A program made the translations under genes and the position numbers. Positions 25,163 through 31,927 of a stretch of DNA of 49,601 nt are shown piece after piece. The stretch lies in contig NZ_SSNA01000212.1 in assembly GCF_004799445.1 (NCBI RefSeq), positions 1-49,601 of the forward strand, read 5' to 3'. Each line of letters opens with the position of its first letter. The stretch's first letter is position 1. Under the pieces are notes generated by a model. It was given only the letters and a program-made list of their open reading frames with translations. It made no database searches and was not told the origin of the DNA. The DNA is from Bradyrhizobium sp. GTDB taxonomy: Bacteria > Pseudomonadota > Alphaproteobacteria > Rhizobiales > Xanthobacteraceae.

Positions 25163-26050
25163 ATGGATATTTCCGTGATCGAACAACACAAGGCAGGCGC
25201 CAGGGCCTGGTTCGAAGCGCTGCGCGACGACATCTGCTCAGCCTTCGAGCGGCTGGAAGACGAGGCGCCGGCATCGCTCTATCCGGGCGACGCCGGGCGC
25301 TTCGTACGCACGCCGTGGCAGCGCACCGACCATACCGGCCAGCCCGGCGGCGGCGGCGTGATGAGCGTGATGCGTGGACGGCTGTTCGAAAAAGTCGGCG
25401 TGCATTGCTCGACGGTCCATGGCGAATTCGCACCCGAATTCCGCGCCCAGATTCCCGGCGCCGCTGACGATCCCGCGTTCTGGGCGTCGGGCATTTCGCT
25501 GATCGCACATCTGCGCAATCCGCATATCCCGGCGGTGCATATGAACACCCGTTTCGTCGTCACCACCAAAGCGTGGTTCGGCGGCGGCGCGGATCTGACG
25601 CCGGTGCTGGACCGGCGGCGGACCCAAGAGGATCCCGACACGATCGCCTTTCACGCCGCGATGCGGGCCGCCTGCGACGCCCACACAACCGTTGCGAGCT
25701 ACGAGAAGTACAAGAAGTGGTGCGACGAGTACTTCTATCTGCCGCACCGCAAGGAGCCGCGCGGCATCGGCGGCATTTTTTATGACTGGCACGATTCCGG
25801 CGACTGGGACGCCGACCTCGCCTTCACCCAAGACGTCGGCCGCGCTTTCCTGAACATCTACCCCGAGCTTGTCAGGCGCAATTTCGACGCGCCGTGGACG
25901 GAGGCGGACCGCGAGGAGCAATTGATCCGGCGCGGGCGTTACGTCGAATTCAATCTGCTCTACGACCGCGGCACCATTTTCGGCCTCAAGACCGGCGGTA
26001 ATGTGGAATCGATCCTGTCGTCGATGCCGCCGGAAGTGAAGTGGCCGTAG
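25163..26050 (+). CDS. hemF: Oxygen-dependent coproporphyrinogen III oxidase
   Basis: Haem biosynthesis enzyme of 295 residues, the normal length. It decarboxylates coproporphyrinogen III to protoporphyrinogen IX using oxygen. Seen: GGGGVMSVMRGRLFEKVGVHCSTV, HMNTRFVVT and WFGGGADLTP (conserved active-site strand), CDEYFYLPHRKEPRGIGGIFYD, and RRGRYVEFNLLYDRGTIFGL. The start ATG at 25163 gives the family N-terminus. It is separated from trmL by the two hairpins, one of which would lie in the 5' leader or just upstream of the promoter. Confidence 0.97.
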   Translation: MDISVIEQHKAGARAWFEALRDDICSAFERLEDEAPASLYPGDAGRFVRTPWQRTDHTGQPGGGGVMSVMRGRLFEKVGVHCSTVHGEFAPEFRAQIPGAADDPAFWASGISLIAHLRNPHIPAVHMNTRFVVTTKAWFGGGADLTPVLDRRRTQEDPDTIAFHAAMRAACDAHTTVASYEKYKKWCDEYFYLPHRKEPRGIGGIFYDWHDSGDWDADLAFTQDVGRAFLNIYPELVRRNFDAPWTEADREEQLIRRGRYVEFNLLYDRGTIFGLKTGGNVESILSSMPPEVKWP

Positions 26051-26060
26051 GGCGACCCTC

Positions 26061-26141
26061 GTCATTCCGGGATGGTCCGCAAGGACCAGACCCGGAATCT
26101 CGAGATTCCGGGTTCGATGCTTCGCATCGCCCCGGAATGAC
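26061..26141. repeat. Palindromic element downstream of hemF
   Basis: The terminal inverted repeat is GTCATTCCGGG (26061-26071) and CCCGGAATGAC (26131-26141). Inside are GGTCC..GGACC and a GATGC..GCATC arm. It lies between convergent genes and may terminate both transcripts, although no T-run follows. Confidence 0.8.
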
Positions 26142-26156
26142 ATAACCCGAACAGAA

Positions 26157-26924
26157 TCACACCATCTGCCGCACCGCCGCCGATATCATCACCACGCCGC
26201 CGGCGATCACGGCGGCGTCGAGGATGGCGGTGTGGATATGCACCGGCATGCGCTCGACGAAGGCTCGCGCGAAAAATGCCCCGGGCAGCGCGATCGCGCC
26301 GATCAGAAGTGCAAAAGCGAGGACCTGCGCGGTGACGGCGCCGGCCAATCCGAACACGGAAATCTTGATGGCGCTGGTCGCAACCGAGATCACCGCATCG
26401 GTCGCGATCACCGCCGCGCCCTCGAGGCCCGCGGCCATCAGCAGCGACAGCAAGATCACGCCCGAGCCCGAGGTGCCGCCAACCACGATGCCGTAACCCA
26501 CCGCGCCAAAGCCGAGCCCGGTGTCACCGATCCGGAAGTTGCGGCGTCTGGCCAGACGGCGCAGCGGCACGCTTGACATCAGCATGGCGCCGATCACCAG
26601 CGCGGCGCCGGCATTGGTCAGCCGCGTATAGCCGTAAGCGCCGAGCGCGGTCGTCAATGCGGCGGCCGAGATCACGATCAGCGCGCGGCGGCCGTCGGCG
26701 TAACGGCGATAGGCCGTGACGCGGCTGAGATTGGTGAACACGGCCGATATCGCGATGATCGGCACCACCGGTTCGGCGCCGATCAGCGGCACCAGAACCA
26801 GCGGCATCAGCGCGCCGGTGCCGTAGCCTGCGAGGCCGCCGACCACCGAGGCAAACAATGCGACGCCCGCGACCAGCAGCAGCCGCGCCAGCGAAATATC
26901 GGCAAAGCCGGCAACCAGGTTCAC
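26157..26924 (-). CDS. TauE/SafE-type membrane permease
   Basis: A 255-residue integral membrane protein with about eight predicted helices, typical of the TauE/SafE (DUF81) anion-export family. Seen: VGGLAGYGTGALMPLVLVPLIGAEPVVPI with the family's Gly-rich N-terminal repeat, and the second repeat GFGAVGYGIVVGGTSGSGVILLSLLMAAGL. The start is a GTG at 26924 that overlaps the TGA of the preceding CCA gene (GTGA), implying translational coupling. The substrate may be sulphite, sulphonate or another organic anion; nothing nearby decides. Confidence 0.85.
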   Translation of the reverse strand: MNLVAGFADISLARLLLVAGVALFASVVGGLAGYGTGALMPLVLVPLIGAEPVVPIIAISAVFTNLSRVTAYRRYADGRRALIVISAAALTTALGAYGYTRLTNAGAALVIGAMLMSSVPLRRLARRRNFRIGDTGLGFGAVGYGIVVGGTSGSGVILLSLLMAAGLEGAAVIATDAVISVATSAIKISVFGLAGAVTAQVLAFALLIGAIALPGAFFARAFVERMPVHIHTAILDAAVIAGGVVMISAAVRQMV

Positions 26925-28177
26925 GGCCGGCCGTCGCGGCTGAAACGCGTGACGGTCTGATCGGCGATGGCCTTGAGCGCCGGCTCGTCGAGCGGGAACT
27001 CCGCCGCCAGCCAGGCGTCCTCGGCCAGCGCCAGCACCTGCCCGAGCCCGGGACCCTGGGCAATTCCGCGCGCGATGAAATCGGCGGCCTTGAGGGGAAA
27101 TTTCGGCGCGCTCCAGCGCCGCGGCAAGGTGGCAAGCTCCCGCCACGACGCCGCACCGGCATCGCCTCCCGAGCGCGCCCAGGCGAGCAGCAGCCGGTCG
27201 CGGTAGCGATCTTCGCCAAGCCGATAAAGCCGCCGGCGCGCGGTTGCCTCGTCCATGCCGGCGAGCCGCCACCAGCGATGGCCCATGGAATCGAGCGCCT
27301 TGGTCTCGGCATTGGTCAGTCGCAGGCGGGCAGCGAGCCGCCTCGCATCCTCGGTGACGGCGACCGCCAGCGCGCCAAGACGGCGAACCGGGTCCGGCGC
27401 AAATCCCAGCGCGCGCTCTGCCGCAATCATCGTCGCCAGCGGGCCCGTATAGGCGACGCCGCCGAAAATCGGCAGCAGCAATCCGCCGTCGACCATCGCG
27501 GCAATGGCGCCGGCCGCGCCTTCCGCGATCATCAGCTTCAGGATTTCCTGGCGCACGCGTTCGGCCGAGAGCGTCGCAAGGCCGGCCCGCCCGGCGATGC
27601 ATGCGAGGTATCCGGCGCGGTCGGGCTGACCTTCGCCGTAGGCGGCGTGAATCCGGAAAAACCGGAGGATGCGCAGATAATCCTCGGCTATCCGCTGGTT
27701 CGGATCTCCGATGAAGCGCACGCGCCTTGCCACGATATCGCCCAGCCCGCCGACGTGGTCATGCACCACGCCATTGGCGTCAACCGACAGCCCGTTGATG
27801 GTGAAGTCGCGCCGTTCGGCATCGCGCCCCCAATCGCGTCCGAACGCGACCTTCGCCTTGCGGCCGAAGGTCTCGGTGTCCTCGCGCAACGTCGTGACTT
27901 CGAACGGCTCGCCATCGACGACGAGCGTCACCGTGCCATGTTCAATACCGGTCGGCACACTCTTGATGCCGGCTGCCTTAGCGCGGCGGATCACTTCGGC
28001 GGGCAAGGCGGTGGTCGCAATGTCGATTTCGCCGACCGCAATCTTCAACAGCGCATTGCGGACCGCGCCGCCGACCACGCGCGCTTCCTCGCCGTTGCCG
28101 TTCAGCAGCTTCAGCACGCGGGCGGCTGGACCGGAATTGAGCCAGGGCGCGTTGTCGAGCACCCGCGCGTCACTCAT
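26921..28177 (-). CDS. cca: CCA tRNA nucleotidyltransferase / poly(A) polymerase family
   Basis: A 418-residue class II nucleotidyltransferase that adds or repairs the tRNA 3' CCA end. Seen: VVGGAVRNALLKIAVGEIDIATT (GG-x-V-R and the metal-binding D-x-D), RRDFTINGLSVD and GDPNQRIAEDYLRILRFFRIHAAY (neck). The C-terminal helical body is normal in length. It overlaps both neighbours by four bases (ATGA with the DUF6111 gene, GTGA with the permease gene). A pure poly(A) polymerase function cannot be excluded, but no second copy is visible. Confidence 0.92.
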   Translation of the reverse strand: MSDARVLDNAPWLNSGPAARVLKLLNGNGEEARVVGGAVRNALLKIAVGEIDIATTALPAEVIRRAKAAGIKSVPTGIEHGTVTLVVDGEPFEVTTLREDTETFGRKAKVAFGRDWGRDAERRDFTINGLSVDANGVVHDHVGGLGDIVARRVRFIGDPNQRIAEDYLRILRFFRIHAAYGEGQPDRAGYLACIAGRAGLATLSAERVRQEILKLMIAEGAAGAIAAMVDGGLLLPIFGGVAYTGPLATMIAAERALGFAPDPVRRLGALAVAVTEDARRLAARLRLTNAETKALDSMGHRWWRLAGMDEATARRRLYRLGEDRYRDRLLLAWARSGGDAGAASWRELATLPRRWSAPKFPLKAADFIARGIAQGPGLGQVLALAEDAWLAAEFPLDEPALKAIADQTVTRFSRDGRP

Positions 28178-28437
28178 TTTTCAACTCCGGGAACCAGCCT
28201 GCCGTTCTCCACATGCGCGGGGATGTAGGTGGAGTTCGGTGGCGCGCCGGAGAAATGCGCAAGCAGGATGAAGCTGGCCACGACGAGCAGCAGCGAACCG
28301 AGCAACAGTTTGGCGATGACGCTTAGCGGCCAGGAAGACTGCACCAGCAATCCGGAGCGCGTCGCGATCAAAAACAGCACGTAGACCCCGAAAGGGATCA
28401 GGAAAATTCCGATCTCGGTGAAGGCCGGTCGGATCAT
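28174..28437 (-). CDS. DUF6111 small membrane protein
   Basis: An 87-residue protein with two predicted transmembrane helices (IFLIPFGVYVLFLIAT and LLLGSLLLVVASFILLAHF) and a C-terminal tail ending PAHVENGRLVPGVEK. It matches the DUF6111 family by pattern and by position between the CoA-type NUDIX gene and cca. Its ATG (28435-28437) overlaps the preceding TGA, and its own TGA overlaps the cca ATG. No function is known. Confidence 0.82.
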   Translation of the reverse strand: MIRPAFTEIGIFLIPFGVYVLFLIATRSGLLVQSSWPLSVIAKLLLGSLLLVVASFILLAHFSGAPPNSTYIPAHVENGRLVPGVEK

Positions 28438-29093
28438 GGCAGGCAAATCCGTTCATACAGCACGCGCAGGATTCCGGCCGTGGCACCCCAGATGTAGCGT
28501 TCCTCATAGGGCATGGCGTAGTAGGCACGCTCGATGCCGCGGAATTCCTTGCTGTGCAGCTGATGGTTCGCCGGATTCATCAGGAACGCCAGCGGGACCT
28601 CGAAGGCATCGTCGACTTCGGTTTGGTTGATGCGCAGTTTGAAGCCCGGCCGCACCCGCGCGACCGTCGGCAGGATGCGGAATCCGAAGCTGGTTCCGTA
28701 CAGATCGAGATAACCGACCGGATCGACGAATTCGCGGCTCAGGCCGATCTCTTCCTCGGCCTCACGCAACGCCGTATCGAGCGGCGAGGCGTCGGTCGCA
28801 TCGATCTTGCCGCCGGGAAAGGAAATCTGGCCGGCGTGATCGTTGAGATGGGCCGAGCGCTGCGTCAGCAACACGGTCGGTTGCGGGTGGTCGACCACCG
28901 GGATCAACACCGCGGCGGGACGGATCGGCTGCTCGCGCGCGATGATCTGCAGCATGCGGTCGGTGCCCTGGTCGCCGCTGAGAGGAACCAGGCCGGGATC
29001 GCTCAGACCTGCGGGAACGTCGAAGCGCAGCCGCGCGCGGGCCCGATCGAAAAATTCCGCCGAGCTGATCGCCGCGGGATCACCCTTCAACAT
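28434..29093 (-). CDS. NUDIX hydrolase, coenzyme A pyrophosphatase type
   Basis: A 219-residue NUDIX protein. The UPF0035/CoAse signature LLTQRSAHLNDHAGQISFPGGKID leads into a NUDIX box ending TALREAEEEIGL with the catalytic E-E-x-x. CoA pyrophosphatases cleave CoA or its derivatives to phosphopantetheine and 3',5'-ADP. I used ATG 29093; a TTG at 29105 would overlap the upstream TGA and is an alternative. It is the second gene of the five-gene operon. Confidence 0.9.
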   Translation of the reverse strand: MLKGDPAAISSAEFFDRARARLRFDVPAGLSDPGLVPLSGDQGTDRMLQIIAREQPIRPAAVLIPVVDHPQPTVLLTQRSAHLNDHAGQISFPGGKIDATDASPLDTALREAEEEIGLSREFVDPVGYLDLYGTSFGFRILPTVARVRPGFKLRINQTEVDDAFEVPLAFLMNPANHQLHSKEFRGIERAYYAMPYEERYIWGATAGILRVLYERICLP

Positions 29094-29101
29094 CGGCCCG
29101 T

Positions 29102-29713
29102 TCAAAGCGCGCCCCTCACCTGCTCCGCGTCCGCCATCGCAAAAAATTCCCCGGCCGATGCGACCCCGAACATCGGATGACCATCGACCATCCGCTCCTC
29201 GCCCATGTCAACCAGATCGTAGTAGAGCGCGCGGGTGACCTTGGCCCACAGATCGGCGCGGACGTGAAGATAGGGCGTGAGGCCGCCATCGGCGGCGGCC
29301 TCGAACCGCAACCGGTGTGCCTGGTCGCAAACGACCCAATCGTCGACATTGGTGCGGAAGCGCAAAACCCGGCCCCTTCCATCGTGCTCCCTGAGCATCT
29401 CGACAGCAAGAAACGGCGCGTCGTCGACGCGAATACCGACCTTCTCCACCGGAGTCACGAGAAAGTGCTTGCCCTCTTCGCGCTTGAGGATCGTCGAAAA
29501 CAGCCGGACCAGCGCCGGCCGCCCGATCGGCGTCCCCATATAGTACCACGTACCATCCCGGGCGATTCGCATGTCAAGATCGCCGCAGAACGGCGGATTC
29601 CACAAATGCACCGGGGGCAATCCCTTTCCGGTCGCGCTGGCATTGGCGGCATCGCGGGCGGCAGCCGTCAGTCCTTCGAGACCTTGATCGGGTTTCTGCC
29701 CTTGCTTCGCCAT
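29102..29713 (-). CDS. DUF1285 protein
   Basis: A 203-residue soluble protein of the DUF1285 family. Conserved stretches include WNPPFCGDLDMRIARDGTWYY, GTPIGRPALVRLFSTIL, HFLVTPVEKVGI and the closing region MVDGHPMFGVASAGEFF. No catalytic motif or membrane segment is seen. It is the first gene of the operon, divergent from moxR, and its TGA overlaps a possible TTG start of the NUDIX gene. Function unknown. Confidence 0.88.
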   Translation of the reverse strand: MAKQGQKPDQGLEGLTAAARDAANASATGKGLPPVHLWNPPFCGDLDMRIARDGTWYYMGTPIGRPALVRLFSTILKREEGKHFLVTPVEKVGIRVDDAPFLAVEMLREHDGRGRVLRFRTNVDDWVVCDQAHRLRFEAAADGGLTPYLHVRADLWAKVTRALYYDLVDMGEERMVDGHPMFGVASAGEFFAMADAEQVRGAL

Positions 29714-29978
29714 TGTTTGCCCTGAGTCTAGTCGCCTCGGTTTGGCACGATTGGTGCAAGTCTCGTGGCGTGCGCCTTGGACGAGTTCCGCCCGTGATAT
29801 CCCGGATCAAGTCGCCACATCGTGATGCCGTTCATACCCCGAAATGCCGATAATGTGGGGATAGTTTAATTCAACGAACACATAACGTTCGCATGAGTTT
29901 AGCATGGGGGTCGTGGCATGACGACGCGATCGGCGGCGTTTCGGGCAAGAGCGAGACTATAGGACGAAGGAGAACGAA

Positions 29979-30983
29979 ATGGCTGGCGCGGACAGTGTCG
30001 AAAAACTCGAGGACGTCATCGTCCGCTCGGCCGAACAGGTCTCCGGTCAAATCCGCGCGGTCAAGGACGCCATCTCGACCGTCATCTTCGGCCAGGACCG
30101 TGTGATCGAAAACACCTTGGTGACGATCCTGTCGGGCGGTCATGCGCTCCTGATCGGCGTGCCCGGCCTCGCCAAGACCAAACTGGTCGAAACCTTGGGC
30201 ATTACGCTCGGGCTGGATGCCAAGCGCATCCAGTTCACGCCGGATCTGATGCCATCGGATATTCTGGGTGCCGAAGTGCTGGACGAGAGCAATACCGGCA
30301 AGCGGTCGTTCCGTTTCATCGCAGGCCCGGTGTTCGCCCAGCTCTTGATGGCCGACGAGATCAACCGCGCCAGCCCGCGCACCCAATCGGCGCTGCTGCA
30401 GGCCATGCAGGAACAGCACATCACGGTGGCGGGCGCGCGCCACGATTTGCCGAAGCCGTTTCATGTACTGGCGACGCAAAACCCGCTGGAGCAGGAAGGC
30501 ACCTATCCATTGCCGGAGGCGCAGCTCGACCGCTTTCTGATGGAAATCGACGTCGACTATCCGGATCGCGACGCCGAGCGGCGGATCCTGTTCGAAACCA
30601 CCGGTGCCGAAGAGACGCTGGCCAAGGCGGCGATGAACGCCGAAATTCTGATCACGGCACAGCGGCTGGTACGGCGGCTGCCGGTCGGCAATTCCGTCGT
30701 CGAAGCCATCCTCTCGCTGGTGCGCTCGGCGCGCCCGGGTCCGGAAGGCGGCGAGGCCGGCAAGCTGATCGCCTGGGGGCCGGGTCCGCGCGCCAGCCAG
30801 TCGCTGATGCTCGCCGTTCGCGCCCGCGCCCTGCTCGACGGCCGGCTGGCGCCCTCGGTCGACGACGTGCTCGATCTGGCGGAGCCGGTTCTCAAGCACC
30901 GCATGGCCCTGACATTCTCCGCCCGTGCCGAAGGCCGCACCATTCCCGACGTGATCAAACAATTGAAGACGCGGATCGGTTGA
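29979..30983 (+). CDS. MoxR-type AAA+ ATPase
   Basis: A 334-residue MoxR-family AAA+ chaperone. Walker A is GVPGLAKTKL, Walker B LLMADEINRASPRTQSALL, sensor 1 VLATQNPLEQEGTYPLPEAQLDRF, and the lid helices follow. MoxR proteins act with VWA-domain partners in protein maturation, cofactor insertion and stress response. Three genes typical of that context follow without gaps. AAGGAG lies 9 bases before ATG 29979. Confidence 0.95.
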   Translation: MAGADSVEKLEDVIVRSAEQVSGQIRAVKDAISTVIFGQDRVIENTLVTILSGGHALLIGVPGLAKTKLVETLGITLGLDAKRIQFTPDLMPSDILGAEVLDESNTGKRSFRFIAGPVFAQLLMADEINRASPRTQSALLQAMQEQHITVAGARHDLPKPFHVLATQNPLEQEGTYPLPEAQLDRFLMEIDVDYPDRDAERRILFETTGAEETLAKAAMNAEILITAQRLVRRLPVGNSVVEAILSLVRSARPGPEGGEAGKLIAWGPGPRASQSLMLAVRARALLDGRLAPSVDDVLDLAEPVLKHRMALTFSARAEGRTIPDVIKQLKTRIG

Positions 30984-31927
30984 TGGCCGCAGCCAGCGAG
31001 CACGCAGCCAAGGAGATCTTAGCAATCCGACGTGCCGATGGCGAAAGCCGAACGCTCGCCGCATCGCTGCCCCGCCTTGTGCTCGAAGCTCGCCGCATCG
31101 CCGCCAATGTGATTCACGGCCTGCACGGACGGCGGCGCGCCGGCGCGGGAGAAAGTTTCTGGCAGTACCGCCGCTTCGTTTCGGGCGAGCCATCGCAGAG
31201 CGTCGACTGGCGCCGCTCGGCGCGCGACGATCATCTCTACGTCCGCGAGCAGGAATGGGAAGCCGCGCACACGGTATGGCTGTGGCCGGACCGTTCGCCA
31301 TCGATGGCGTTCGCATCCCAACAGGCGCGCGACAGCAAGCTGGAACGCGCTTTGATCGTGACCTTTGCGCTGGCCGAGCTCCTGGTCGCGGGCGGCGAGC
31401 GGGTCGGCATTCCGGGCCTGATAAACCCTACCGCCAGCCGCAGCGTGATCGACAAGATGGCGCAGGCGATGCTGCACGAGGACGCGGCGCGTCCCAGCCT
31501 GCCGCCGTCCTTTGTGCCGTCGGCGCTCGCCGAAATCGTGGTGTTGTCGGATTTCTGGTCGCCGATCGAGGAAATCCGAACCATGCTCGCCGGATTGTCG
31601 GCGTCCGGCGCGCACGGCGCGCTGGTCCAGATCGTCGATCCCGCGGAAGAAAGCTTCCCCTATTCCGGCCGTGTCGAGTTTGTCGAACCGGAAGGCCGCG
31701 GCATCATCGTCGCGGGACGTGCGGAAAAATGGGCCGGCGACTACGTTGCGCGCGTGGCGCTGCATCGCGAGCAAATTCGCAGTGAGACCAGCAAGCTCGA
31801 CTGGTTGTTCTCGACCCACACCACCAGCCGCTCGGCCGCCGAACTGCTGTTGTTTCTGCACTCGGGCATGATGGTGAACAAGGGCAGCACGCGCGCCGCG
31901 ACGGTCAAAGCGGGGCGCAGCGCATGA
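30983..31927 (+). CDS. DUF58 domain protein
   Basis: A 314-residue DUF58 protein. The motif SGEPSQSVDWRRSARDDHLYVREQEWE matches the family's core (consensus D.R.I.W..SAR.....V+..E), here at about 72-96, and HTVWLWPDRSPSMAF resembles a MIDAS strand with D-x-S-x-S. The ATG overlaps the moxR TGA (TGATG), so the two are coupled. Family knowledge puts DUF58 as the VWA-like partner of MoxR. Confidence 0.9.
   Translation: MAAASEHAAKEILAIRRADGESRTLAASLPRLVLEARRIAANVIHGLHGRRRAGAGESFWQYRRFVSGEPSQSVDWRRSARDDHLYVREQEWEAAHTVWLWPDRSPSMAFASQQARDSKLERALIVTFALAELLVAGGERVGIPGLINPTASRSVIDKMAQAMLHEDAARPSLPPSFVPSALAEIVVLSDFWSPIEEIRTMLAGLSASGAHGALVQIVDPAEESFPYSGRVEFVEPEGRGIIVAGRAEKWAGDYVARVALHREQIRSETSKLDWLFSTHTTSRSAAELLLFLHSGMMVNKGSTRAATVKAGRSA

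Noticed and set aside
29875..29891. CGAAC-N7-GTTCG inverted repeat before moxR, considered as a LexA box
   Set aside because: Alphaproteobacterial LexA sites are direct GTTC-N7-GTTC repeats; this one is inverted, so the assignment does not hold.
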